The notes beneath the pieces are model-generated. The model was not told where the DNA came from, searched no databases, and saw nothing but the letters and a program-made list of their open reading frames with translations. Positions 46,801 to 54,428 of a stretch of 64,000 nt of DNA are shown here, piece by piece. A program made the translations under genes and the position numbers. The stretch comes from Pseudomonadota bacterium (GTDB taxonomy: Bacteria > Pseudomonadota > Gammaproteobacteria > Steroidobacterales > JBCBZW01): the NCBI GenBank assembly GCA_039193195.1, contig JBCCWS010000011.1:62001-126000 (forward strand), given 5' to 3'. The first letter of the stretch is position 1. Every line of letters starts with the position of its first letter.

Positions 46801-48603
46801 TTGCCACGCCTGCCTAACGGAAAGATTGATAGGCAGCGCTTGCCTGAGGTGGTCACGGCGCTCGTCACGCCAACGGCGCGCAGGGATTACGCGGATGATA
46901 CGGAGCGCGACCTAGCGGCGATCTGGCGCAAGCTTCTCAGCGTAGAGCAGGTGGGCCCGGAGGACGACTTCTTCGAGCTCGGCGGCCACTCACTGGCTGG
47001 CGTGAGCCTCATGCTGGAGATCGAGCGCCGCTTCGGCCGCAGCTTGCCCCTCGCGGCCCTGTTCGAGGCGCCGCGCTTATCGGCCCTGGCCGAGCGCTTG
47101 CGCGAGACCGGCGAAGCTCGAGCCCGCTCGCCTCTGCTAATGCCCGTGCAGCCGAACGGCTCTCGGCCGCCGCTGTTCTGCGTGCACGGGGGCGCCCGGC
47201 AGGCGGCTCGGCACCTCGGTGAGGATCAACCCGTGTACCTCGCCTTTACCCATCTGTCCGAGCGCGATTCGGAAGGCAACTCCGTACAGACCATGGCAGA
47301 GCGCTACCTTGAGGAGGTGCGCGGCGTACAACCCCGCGGTCCCTACCGTCTGTGCGGCTTCTCCTTCGGCGGCAAAATCGCCTACGAGATGGCCTGCCGC
47401 TTGGATGCGCAGGGCGAGCGCGTCTCCCTAGCCTTGTGCGACCCGCCGCCGCCAGCCGGCGCGGACTACTATCGCCAGCAATGGCGCGTGCGCCGTGAGG
47501 AGCTGAAGACCAAGGGCGTCGGCGGCGGGGGTCTACGCTGGATCGGGCGCGTGGTGAAGGGCCGCGTACGCACTTGGCGCATGCGCATGCTGGACGCCTA
47601 TTTCTCACGTACGCGCCGTTCCTCGCGTGCGCTTTACGGCGCGGCGAGTGCCTTACTGGCGCTTGGTCTCGCGCTGTGGGCGGGCGCCGGTTGGGTGCTC
47701 AATCAGCCCACCTGGCGCCCTCTGGTGCTAGACCTGACGCCAGCGCAAGTGAGCGGAGGTACCTTCGTCGCTGAGCAGGACGGGCGCATCGAACTCGCGC
47801 TGGAGGTGGACAAGGCCTTGCCCTTGGCGGCCCTGCGCCGCTCGGCCCTGGCCGTGAAGCAACCTGCGCCCCTGGACGTACGCTGGCAAGCGCTCGGCGA
47901 GGATGCGGCGACGATCGCGAGCGGGGACGTGCGCGACTACGCCTACATCGATCCAGGCCCGCGCACCCCGGTCGGTCGATTGCGCCGCATCTTGCTGCGC
48001 GTGCCCTTTGGCCAGAGTGACCCCTACTTTGCCAGCTTCGGTCTGCGCGGCTTGCCCGCGGCGGAGCGCGGCGTCGGCGCCTTTGAGGTGCAGGCCGGCA
48101 AGCTGTACCGCGTGAATGTGGAAACGGGCGCGGATCTGGCGAGCGTTGAGACCCTCTCGCCGCGCTTCGTCGCCCGTTTGGATCGCGGCCGCTTTGCTGC
48201 GCGCTACTCGCGCACGGCGCCCTACTCGATCGGCGGTTTGCTAACGGTGCTGCTTGGCTTGCTTCTCGGCGTGCTCACTTTTATTCGTCAGCATCAAAAC
48301 ACGCCCGCGTCGCTGATCAGCTATCGGGACCGTCAGCACTACCGTCGCATGAGCGCCCGCTATCACTACCCCGCCTACAACGGCGACCTGACCCTGCTGT
48401 TGCCGCAAACCTACGAGGTGTACCGCGAGGAGACGGCCAAGGCTTGGGGGGCGAAGGTGCGCGGTACGGTGCACCTTGAGTTGGTGGCGGGGGCACGTCG
48501 CCACGTCGATTTGATCAACGAGACGGCCGGAGAGCTACTGGCTGCTGGCCTCGGTCGGTGGCTGCGCAGGGCCGAAGAAGAGAGAGATGAACCAAAGCAA
48601 TAA
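43864..48603 (+). CDS. NRPS module C-A-T-TE with a membrane-spanning insertion in the thioesterase
   Basis: 1579 residues. The condensation domain (about 45-480) has HHIIADE (H184, H185, D189). The adenylation domain (about 490-1000) has YTSGSSGRAKG near 657-667, YGPTEGTVW, YRTGD and NGKIDRQRL; the pocket reads about DSAMIAEVWK, which I cannot assign. The carrier domain has GGHSL (S1043). The thioesterase starts at about 1105 (PPLFCVHGG) with nucleophile GFSFGG (S1167) and D1193, is interrupted from about 1250 to 1480, and resumes with RYHYPAYNGDLTLLLP and VAGARRHVDL (H1547). The insertion has hydrophobic helices at about 1257-1280 and 1453-1475. ATG 43864 is nine bases after the first NRPS stop; its 3' end overlaps the HupE-like gene by 17 bp. 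Confidence 0.93.
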   Translation: MDDTTSKDDRRERLDAARRELLKRRLQGGAASKGKDSVASAIPALAPREDRTTAPASYAQARLYFLDQLHGAGAAYHMVLCLRLRGALDREALQAALDTVVRRHASLRTTFELRGSELLQRVGAPFAVALETYDLTDAQEGEGALREVLRRWVQRPLSLGDGPLLRAGLIAVGADQHVFALVLHHIIADEWSLGVLRRELANAYGHGGSDEGLSAAVEVDYGDYALWQQAQVARQRTEQLAFWRDQLGDLDGAFAALPGDFRRPARASLRGGWQQRRLDGALASAVSALARQHQATPYMVLLAAFLAVLYRLSGQSDVRVGTPVASRAPAQSEQMVGLFLNSVVIREQIDGARSFEELLARVRETSLAAVEHQGLPFEVLVAELQPERDLGANPLFQTMFVLESDEGAEASFGALAQERMPVESGFAKLDLTCFVNLDDGQLTVSVEYASDLYDGATAMLLIDAYAEYLSGAIATPGAALDSLPLVTPAQADELRARSRGAVLPVAGDSLSVVPSILARALARGDAVMVSDGAQSFTGEALHEAVCRVAGALQGQGVGQGDCVLVALPRGAQQIVALLGVMVAGAAYVPIDPDYPDQRRRQVIADLTARAGRTPLMLAGSAAPTDGVEVLTLAGALAQPPLANPPTIDGNDLAYVLYTSGSSGRAKGVAIRHRNLLASTQARSVHYPYSPARYLLVSSYAFDSSVAGIFWTLMDGDTLVVPPAPQAIDPRALGQLIEAHRITHTLMLPDLYALLLEASTHAQLATLRTVIVAGEACPVGVVQRHAQVLGERTQLTNEYGPTEGTVWASAYDCTGAEVDHVPIGRPIAGAETFVLDARGALLPDGAIGELWIGGAGIAEGYIGQAALTEASFRSPSAVGSGRCYRTGDLVRRGPGGELEYLGRADEQIKLRGFRIEPAEIESLLRAHPQVHDAAVGLADERLVAWCVAQGEVPTASVLRQHLAVHVPAYMVPSHFQMLESLPRLPNGKIDRQRLPEVVTALVTPTARRDYADDTERDLAAIWRKLLSVEQVGPEDDFFELGGHSLAGVSLMLEIERRFGRSLPLAALFEAPRLSALAERLRETGEARARSPLLMPVQPNGSRPPLFCVHGGARQAARHLGEDQPVYLAFTHLSERDSEGNSVQTMAERYLEEVRGVQPRGPYRLCGFSFGGKIAYEMACRLDAQGERVSLALCDPPPPAGADYYRQQWRVRREELKTKGVGGGGLRWIGRVVKGRVRTWRMRMLDAYFSRTRRSSRALYGAASALLALGLALWAGAGWVLNQPTWRPLVLDLTPAQVSGGTFVAEQDGRIELALEVDKALPLAALRRSALAVKQPAPLDVRWQALGEDAATIASGDVRDYAYIDPGPRTPVGRLRRILLRVPFGQSDPYFASFGLRGLPAAERGVGAFEVQAGKLYRVNVETGADLASVETLSPRFVARLDRGRFAARYSRTAPYSIGGLLTVLLGLLLGVLTFIRQHQNTPASLISYRDRQHYRRMSARYHYPAYNGDLTLLLPQTYEVYREETAKAWGAKVRGTVHLELVAGARRHVDLINETAGELLAAGLGRWLRRAEEERDEPKQ
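47632..48288 (+). other. Inserted segment: two transmembrane helices flanking about 170 residues inside the thioesterase
   Basis: ASALLALGLALWAGAGWVL (first helix, preceded by RTRRSSR) and IGGLLTVLLGLLLGVLTFI (second helix, followed by RQHQN and YRDRQHYRR) obey the positive-inside rule with both thioesterase halves in the cytoplasm. The 170 residues between them are rich in alternating hydrophobic positions (beta-like) and would be periplasmic. I do not recognise their family. Confidence 0.82.
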
Positions 48604-49777
48604 CAACACCCGTTTTTCCTCGGCCGCCGCGCTCGCCTTCCTGCTCCTAGGCCTCACGCTAGCTGGCGCCTCGCACGGCCACGCGCTGGGACAGGGCTAC
48701 CTGTTCCTCAACGTGGGCCTCGATCGCCTGCACGGGGAGCTGCAGGTGACCTTCGACGATCTGGACAAGGCCTTCGACCTTGACGCCAACGGCGATGGCA
48801 AGTTCAACGAGGAGGAAGCCGAGGCACGTATCGGGGAGATTCTCGCCTACATCGAAGCGCGCGTGGGGATCGGCACGGCCGATAGGGACTACAGCATCGA
48901 CTGGACGGGCTACGAGTATCGGCGCTACCCCGAGGGCAAGTACGTGGCGTACCTCTACGACGTGCGCGATCCCGGCGAGGTGCCGGACGTCTTGCGCCTG
49001 CGCTACGAGCTGCTGTTCGACGTGGACGACCGTCACCGCGGCTTCCTGGTGATCCCCACCAACGCCAAGGGTAAGGGCATCGACACGGGTGAGGAGACCA
49101 CGCTCGCCTTCGCTCCTGATCGTAAGGAGCGCACGCTCGATGTGACGGCGCTCTCCCCCTGGACCAGCTTGGTCACCTTCATCCGCTCTGGCATCTGGCA
49201 TATCTGGATTGGTATCGACCACATTTTGTTCCTCTTGGCCCTGATCCTGCCGGCGGTGCTCGTGCGTCGGGAGCCGCCTGCCTGGGCGCCCGTGCAGGAC
49301 TTCGGCCCCGCCCTGTGGAACGTGGTCAAGATCGTCAGCCTGTTTACCCTGGCGCACACGATCACCCTGTCCCTCGCCGCCCTAGACGTCGTGCGCTTGC
49401 CGTCCCGCTTCGTCGAATCGGTGATCGCCGCCTCCGTGGTGGTGGCGGCGATCAACAACCTGTTCCCCGTGCTCCACAAGCGCATGGGGCTGATAGTCTT
49501 CGGCTTCGGACTGTTCCATGGCTTCGGCTTCGCCAGCGTGCTGGCGGAGAAGATCCAGAACCGTAGCAACATCGTGATCGACCTTCTCGGCTTCAACATC
49601 GGGGTGGAGATCGGCCAGGTGGCGATCATTCTGGTGATCTTCCCAGTGCTGTTCGCCCTGCGTGGCACCGCCGCCTACCTGCGCTTCCTGTTCCCTGCGG
49701 GGTCCGTCGCCATCGGCTTGCTGGCCTTGGGATGGCTGGTGGAGCGAGCCTTCGGCTTGGCATTCCTGCCTATCTGA
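48587..49777 (+). CDS. HupE/UreJ-family membrane protein with acidic EF-hand-like motif
   Basis: 396 residues. Signal peptide or first helix (AALAFLLLGLTLAGASHGHA), then a periplasmic domain of about 170 residues holding DLDANGDGKFNEEEAE, which fits an EF-hand calcium loop. The C-terminal HupE/UreJ-type membrane domain follows (WHIWIGIDHILFLLALILP, FTLAHTITLSLAALDVV, FGFGLFHGFGFASVLAEKI), with several His residues in helices as in nickel/cobalt permeases. The ATG lies inside the end of the NRPS gene (17-bp overlap). It may move or sense a metal linked to the NRPS product, which is inference; many HupE-like proteins have no proven substrate. Confidence 0.86.
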   Translation: MNQSNNNTRFSSAAALAFLLLGLTLAGASHGHALGQGYLFLNVGLDRLHGELQVTFDDLDKAFDLDANGDGKFNEEEAEARIGEILAYIEARVGIGTADRDYSIDWTGYEYRRYPEGKYVAYLYDVRDPGEVPDVLRLRYELLFDVDDRHRGFLVIPTNAKGKGIDTGEETTLAFAPDRKERTLDVTALSPWTSLVTFIRSGIWHIWIGIDHILFLLALILPAVLVRREPPAWAPVQDFGPALWNVVKIVSLFTLAHTITLSLAALDVVRLPSRFVESVIAASVVVAAINNLFPVLHKRMGLIVFGFGLFHGFGFASVLAEKIQNRSNIVIDLLGFNIGVEIGQVAIILVIFPVLFALRGTAAYLRFLFPAGSVAIGLLALGWLVERAFGLAFLPI

Positions 49778-49849
49778 TCGACCGCAGCGCGCGTGCGGCG
49801 AGGTATGCTCTGAGCCGCACGGCGCCCTGAGGGCGGCTGCGAGGGCACG

Positions 49850-51166
49850 ATGGAAGACGAGCTGACCAACAAGTCGAGGCAACGCTCGTTGCTGTCGAAG
49901 CTGCGGCTGGATGTGGACTTTGCCCGCAGCGTGGCCGTGCTCAGCAGCGGTGGCACGGGCGCGATGCTCGTGACCCTCGCCCTCACCCCGATCATCGCCC
50001 GCCTGTTCCGTCCGGCAGACTTCGGTCAAATGGCCGCGTTGCTGGCCTTGGCCCAGCCTCTAGTGACCGTGGCCACCTTGCAATTGGGTAAGGCGCTCAC
50101 CCTGCCGAAGGGGCGCGATGAGGCGCGTGCCTTGGCCCATAGCGCGACCTCCTGGCTACTGGTGTTCTGCGTGGCCCTCGCGCTGGTCATGGCTGTGGTG
50201 GCCGGGCCACTGGACGACAGGGTGGTGGTGGATCTCAAGCGCTGGTGGTGGGCGGTGCCGGCGATGGTCTTGCTGCTGGGCCTGACCGCCCTTGTCAACG
50301 GCTGGAACACGCGTGAGAAGTACTTCGCCACCATCGCCACTGGACAGGTGTCTCGCGCCTCGGCGACAGGGGCGGCCCGAATCGGGGCGGGCCTCACCCT
50401 GGGCTCCTCCGTCGGCGGTTTGATCACAGGTTACCTTGTAGGAGCATTGATTCAGCTCGCGCTCGTTGGGCGCCGCTTGCCGGGCGATGTCGCCGCTTGG
50501 CGTCCTCCCGCTCGATTGCGCGAGGTCATCGCCCCAATCGTCGCCTATCGAGACTTCCCCCTGTTCAGTATGCCGACCACTTTCCTGCGTGCCATCGCAC
50601 AGGCGCTACCGCAGCTGGCGCTCGCCGCCCTGTACTCAAGCGCGAGCGTCGCCTTCTACGCCATGGCTGTACGCCTCGTGGGTGCCCCCGGCAACGTACT
50701 GGCGACCTCCGTCCGTCGGGTCTTCAATCAGCGTGGCGCGCGCATACACCAGGCGGGCCGCTCCCTTCGCGGGGCATGGCTCAAGAGTACCGTGGCGCTA
50801 GTGGCCATCGGGTGGATGCCCGCCCTGGCGCTGGTGCTCGCCGCCCCGTGGTTGATGAGCACCCTGATGGGGGAGGCCTGGGCGGGCACGGGGACCTACG
50901 CACAGCTGCTCGCCGCGCTCTTGTTCACCCAATGGGCAAGCGCGCCGTCATCCGAGGTGCTGGTGATCCTGCGCCGCCAGCAGGACCCGATGAAACTGCA
51001 ATCCGCGGTGCTTGCGGCTCAGCTCGCGATGGTAGCGGCCAGCGTGTTGTGCGATGTCGATGCGCTCGTGCTGGTCGCGATGTTGGTGGTGGTTCGCGTC
51101 CTGGCTGACCTCGCGCTCATCGGCGCCGCTTGGCGCGCGATCACGGCCGAACCGAGTAGATCCTGA
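49850..51166 (+). CDS. Oligosaccharide flippase family (Wzx/MATE-like) membrane protein
   Basis: 438 residues with about twelve hydrophobic segments. The N-terminal helix pair SVAVLSSGGTGAMLVTLALT, then PIIARLFRPADFGQMAALLA, is the recognisable Wzx-type opening (two cytoplasm-to-outside helices with the RLFxPxDFG loop), and FPLFSMPTTFLRAIAQALPQ is a later hallmark. Flippases of this type move lipid-linked saccharides or other amphiphiles across the inner membrane. Placed between a membrane-tethered NRPS and a glycosyltransferase, it is the obvious exporter candidate. It starts 72 bp after the HupE-like gene. Its last base is shared with the first base of the next ATG. Confidence 0.85.
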   Translation: MEDELTNKSRQRSLLSKLRLDVDFARSVAVLSSGGTGAMLVTLALTPIIARLFRPADFGQMAALLALAQPLVTVATLQLGKALTLPKGRDEARALAHSATSWLLVFCVALALVMAVVAGPLDDRVVVDLKRWWWAVPAMVLLLGLTALVNGWNTREKYFATIATGQVSRASATGAARIGAGLTLGSSVGGLITGYLVGALIQLALVGRRLPGDVAAWRPPARLREVIAPIVAYRDFPLFSMPTTFLRAIAQALPQLALAALYSSASVAFYAMAVRLVGAPGNVLATSVRRVFNQRGARIHQAGRSLRGAWLKSTVALVAIGWMPALALVLAAPWLMSTLMGEAWAGTGTYAQLLAALLFTQWASAPSSEVLVILRRQQDPMKLQSAVLAAQLAMVAASVLCDVDALVLVAMLVVVRVLADLALIGAAWRAITAEPSRS

Positions 51167-52497
51167 TGGCGCGCCTGGCCCTGGTCACCGTGGGCATCAC
51201 GAGTCACCTAAATAGTTGCTTAGCGCTTGCGCAGATGCTCGAGACCGCGGGGCATACGGTGCTCCTGGCCAGCACCCGACGTAAGATCGCCGATCGCGTG
51301 GCCCAAGAGGGCATACAGTTCATGGCGCTCGGCGATGGCTCGGCGGTCGAAGCTTCCGGTACACGCCAGCGCTTGCGCTACGAGTCCGCGCTCAGGGGCG
51401 AGGGTATCGAGGGCTTGGTCGAGCGTTGGCAGCCAGATCTCGTGCTGGTGGACTCGGAGTATCATGCAGTCGTTCTGCAGCTGCTGGGTCTGGGCCTCGC
51501 GCCGCTCATCCTCGAGTACCACATTGCTCCACGCCGGCGGCCGGGCCTGCCGCCGCCCACTTCCTTGGCCGCTCCAGGAGTGGGAGCGCTGGCCCAACTG
51601 CGCAGCGCAGCGCAGTGGCGCTGGCTATTGTTGCGTCGGCGCGTGAGGCTCGCGTTGGCGCGCCTACGCGCGGGGGGCCGAGATGAGCCCAGCGCCTGGC
51701 GAGATCTCGCGCGCCGCGAGGGACTAGACTGGCGCGCCACCGTGCGCATGGATCATTGGCCGATCCTTACCTATCCGCAGCTCACTCACCTGTTCCTGAA
51801 CGCGGGCGCCCTGCAGTTCCACGGCCATGGAGATGATCCGGCATACGTCGGCCCCATGGTGCAGGCTGCGCGGCAAGAGACGGCGCACCCGCCAGCGATC
51901 GACGAGGTGCGCCGCTACCTTGCCCGGCGCGATGGGACGCGCCCCTTGGTGGCGTGTCTAATGGGCAGCATCCTGTCCCTGCCTGACTTCCTGCGCCGTG
52001 TGCGCGACGCCGCCCAGGACGCGGACTTCGATCTGCTGATTGCGTACGGTAAGCGGCTGACGTGTGATGACCTGGCGCCTTTGCCAGAGAACGTTCAGGC
52101 CGTGAGCTACGTCCCCCAACTGGAGGTGTTGGAAGCGGCGGATGCACTCGTGTGTCATGGCGGCATCGCGACCGTGAACGAGGCGGTGTTGGCGCACGTA
52201 CCAATGCTCGTGTGCTCCGGCGGAAGCCTCGACGAGCATGGCAATGCCGCACGCGTGGTTTACCATCGCCTGGGGCTGCACCTGGATCTCGCGCGAAGCA
52301 AGCCGAGGGTGCTGCGCCAGGCCATCGAGGCCCTGTTGCGGGAACCTTGCTTTCGCGAGGGTCTCGAACGAATGGCGCTGGCCTATCGGCGCTGCGATGA
52401 CCAGTGCCTTGCTCTTCGCCGCATCGAGGCTTCTTTGCCCTCCCCCTCAACCGTTAGCCGGAAAACGGAGTCAACCCACCGTGATAACGAACGCTAG
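51166..52497 (+). CDS. GT1-type glycosyltransferase (UDP-glycosyltransferase / macrolide-glycosyltransferase-like)
   Basis: 443 residues in the GT-B fold. N-terminal half: LVTVGITSHLNSCLALAQML for the acceptor-side opening (the family's GHxxPxLAL equivalent). C-terminal donor-binding half: VSYVPQLEVLEAADALVCHG, GGIATVNEAVLAHVPMLVCS and DEHGNAARVVYHRLGLHLDL, the classical HGGxxT...P...DQ..NA pattern (DEHGN here). It transfers a sugar from a nucleotide donor to a small molecule. The ATG overlaps the flippase stop region (TGATG) and its 3' end overlaps the phosphatase-like gene by 17 bp, so it is part of the same unit and probably glycosylates the peptide product or a lipid intermediate. Confidence 0.88.
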   Translation: MARLALVTVGITSHLNSCLALAQMLETAGHTVLLASTRRKIADRVAQEGIQFMALGDGSAVEASGTRQRLRYESALRGEGIEGLVERWQPDLVLVDSEYHAVVLQLLGLGLAPLILEYHIAPRRRPGLPPPTSLAAPGVGALAQLRSAAQWRWLLLRRRVRLALARLRAGGRDEPSAWRDLARREGLDWRATVRMDHWPILTYPQLTHLFLNAGALQFHGHGDDPAYVGPMVQAARQETAHPPAIDEVRRYLARRDGTRPLVACLMGSILSLPDFLRRVRDAAQDADFDLLIAYGKRLTCDDLAPLPENVQAVSYVPQLEVLEAADALVCHGGIATVNEAVLAHVPMLVCSGGSLDEHGNAARVVYHRLGLHLDLARSKPRVLRQAIEALLREPCFREGLERMALAYRRCDDQCLALRRIEASLPSPSTVSRKTESTHRDNER

Positions 52498-53008
52498 CCG
52501 CTTGGCACTCACCGTCGGTCTCCTGCTTATGAGCATGCACGGGTTTGCCGAACTCGGCGAGATTCATAACTATCACGAGGTGAACGACAGACTCTCCACC
52601 GGCGGCCATGTGATGGCGCCGCAGGTGCCCGAGCTGAAGGACGCGGGGTTCGAGCTGGTGGTGAACCTGGCCACGGTGCAGGAGGATCACAACGCGAGCG
52701 ACGGTCCGAGCCTTGCGGCCGAGGGTATCGCCTACGTGCACATCCCGGTGCTTTGGTCGTCACCAACGCTGGATGATCTGGATCTGTTCTTTGCCATCAT
52801 GGACGCACGAGCGGATCGCAAGACCCTGGTCCACTGCATGGCCAACTACCGCGCATCCGCTTTCGTGTACCTCTACCGCACCTTGCGCCAGGGCGTGCCC
52901 GAGGCGCAGGCCCGGCGCGACCTGGAGGTGATCTGGAATGACCAGGCCTGGCGCGAGTACCCCCAGTGGGCTGCCCTGATGGAGGCGGCACAGGCGCGGG
53001 CTAAGTGA
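52481..53008 (+). CDS. Secreted protein-tyrosine-phosphatase-like protein
   Basis: About 175 residues from GTG 52481, which gives a signal peptide (LALTVGLLLMSMHGFAE). The fold is that of small dual-specificity-like phosphatases (LSTGGHVMAPQVPELKDAGF, VVNLATVQEDHN, GIAYVHIPVLWSSPT). The P-loop reads LVHCMANYRASAF: C119 to R124 with four residues between rather than the five of the standard HCX5R loop. The activity may therefore be altered or lost. The frame is open back to 52238, but that part is antisense-free shadow inside the glycosyltransferase gene. A periplasmic phosphatase could remove a phosphate from a lipid- or sugar-linked product (inference). Confidence 0.78.
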   Translation: MITNASRLALTVGLLLMSMHGFAELGEIHNYHEVNDRLSTGGHVMAPQVPELKDAGFELVVNLATVQEDHNASDGPSLAAEGIAYVHIPVLWSSPTLDDLDLFFAIMDARADRKTLVHCMANYRASAFVYLYRTLRQGVPEAQARRDLEVIWNDQAWREYPQWAALMEAAQARAK

Positions 53009-53916
53009 TGCGCCCTACGCTCGAGCAGACCGTGGCGCTTGAGGCGCGCGACGGTACTCGCTTGGCGGGAACGTTCTACGAGCCAGGTGACGCTTGCCAC
53101 ACGGCCCTGCTGATCAACTCGGGCACCGGTATCCCGCGACGTTTCTATCGGCGCTTCGCCTCGCACGCGGCGCAGAGCGGGTTCGCCGTGTTGACGTACG
53201 ACTATCGCGGCATCGGTGACTCCGCGCCACCGTCCCTGCGCGGCTGTGGAGTGCGCTACCGCGACTGGGGGCAGCGCGATGTGCCAAGTGCGATCAACTG
53301 GCTGGCCGCGCGTCATCCGGACGTGCCCCTGGCCGTGGTCGGGCACTCTACAGGTGGTCAACAGCTCGGGTTCGCCGACAATGCCGCGCGGGTGCGAGCC
53401 GCGCTCTTCGTGGCCGTCTCCACCGGCTACTGGGCAGGTATGCCCAGACCGTTCGGTTGGTTGATCTACGGACTCTTCCGCTTCTACTTGCCCCTAGTGT
53501 CGCCCGTGTTCGGCTACGCCCCCGCCAAGAAGATCGGCTGGGGCGAGAATCTACCCATAGGCGTCGCGCGCGAGTGGGGTTCGTGGTGCATGGAGCCGGA
53601 TTACCTGGCAGCGTTCCTGGACGGCAGCGGCCGCCTGGTATCCCTTGATGGTCGCGCCTTTGGCGATGTGTACTTCGACCGCCTCACCTGTCCCATCCTC
53701 GCCTTCGGATTCGAAGACGATCCCATCGACACACGCAAGAATGTGAATGGGCTAATGCCATTATTTACTATGGCGGAGGTCACCCAGCGCTGGTGGTCAG
53801 CCGAGGAAGTAGGCGTGAGGGAGCTTGGCCACCTTGGCTTCTTCCGCGAAGGCGCTGGTGTTCGCCTCTGGGATGAAGCACTGTCTTGGCTGCGCGCTAA
53901 GGCAGGCAGCACCTAG
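53008..53916 (+). CDS. Alpha/beta hydrolase (serine aminopeptidase-like)
   Basis: 302 residues. The nucleophile elbow is GHSTGG (S114), with the upstream oxyanion-type LINSGTGIPRRFYRRFASHA and VLTYDYRGIGDS. The catalytic Asp is probably in FGFEDDPIDTRKN and the His in ELGHLGFFREG. The sequence resembles the predicted esterases of COG4757. It has no signal peptide. ATG 53008 overlaps the preceding stop (TGATG). It may act as an editing or product-releasing hydrolase for the assembly line, or be a general esterase. The gene ends against the convergent CAP gene, sharing CTAG. Confidence 0.85.
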   Translation: MRPTLEQTVALEARDGTRLAGTFYEPGDACHTALLINSGTGIPRRFYRRFASHAAQSGFAVLTYDYRGIGDSAPPSLRGCGVRYRDWGQRDVPSAINWLAARHPDVPLAVVGHSTGGQQLGFADNAARVRAALFVAVSTGYWAGMPRPFGWLIYGLFRFYLPLVSPVFGYAPAKKIGWGENLPIGVAREWGSWCMEPDYLAAFLDGSGRLVSLDGRAFGDVYFDRLTCPILAFGFEDDPIDTRKNVNGLMPLFTMAEVTQRWWSAEEVGVRELGHLGFFREGAGVRLWDEALSWLRAKAGST

Positions 53917-54428
53917 CGACGAGGCCGTGCGAAGGCGACGGTCCAATACCAACGGTAGTAGCTGTCCTCGTTGATTGCCAAAGCGCCGCCCACGTGGGTG
54001 AAGCTGTACTTCATCAGGTTGACGCAGTGTTGAGGGCTGTTAAGCCAGGCGTAGACGGTGGGAGCCGCCTGCTCTCGCCCGCCCGACACGTTCTCCCCCC
54101 AGGCCTGCGGGAGATAGCCGGCGGCCTGCAGGCGCTCGAACACTCGCTTGCCGTCAGAGCCTTCGTGGGAGAGAAAGCTGTTGCGCGCCATGTCTTCGCT
54201 ATGCGCCTCGGCGGCGGCTACGATCTTACAGTGCCAGCGCACCGGCGGCGCCGCCGGCATCGATTGCTTGCCGCACTTGCGGGCCTTGGCCCGTGCCTTG
54301 TTGATGGACTCGAGCAGCGCCTGCTGCTCATCGTTCATGCAAGCGGGTGGGTCCGCCGCGTAAGCCCGCTCAGCGGCGTACAGCCCTAGCCCTGCGACGA
54401 TGCCGAGAATTAGGTGCCTAGGCGCCAT
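53913..54428 (-). CDS. Secreted CAP-domain (SCP/PR-1-like) protein
   Basis: 171 residues with signal peptide (about 1-24, ILGIVAGLGLYAAERAYA). The CAP domain shows AEAHSEDMARNSFLSHEGSD (first His), GENVSGGREQAAPTVYAWLN and SPQHCVNLMKYSFTHVGGAL (second His), the cleft residues of the family. Bacterial CAP proteins are extracellular or periplasmic with uncertain function. Cysteines near the N-terminus and in QHC may form a disulfide. Its start overlaps the end of the upstream TPR/TonB-domain gene by 11 bp. Confidence 0.88.
   Translation of the reverse strand: MAPRHLILGIVAGLGLYAAERAYAADPPACMNDEQQALLESINKARAKARKCGKQSMPAAPPVRWHCKIVAAAEAHSEDMARNSFLSHEGSDGKRVFERLQAAGYLPQAWGENVSGGREQAAPTVYAWLNSPQHCVNLMKYSFTHVGGALAINEDSYYRWYWTVAFARPRR

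Noticed and set aside
52238-53008. Longer 256-residue start for the phosphatase-like gene
   Set aside because: The extension lies within the glycosyltransferase gene in another frame and hides the signal peptide that begins at GTG 52481.
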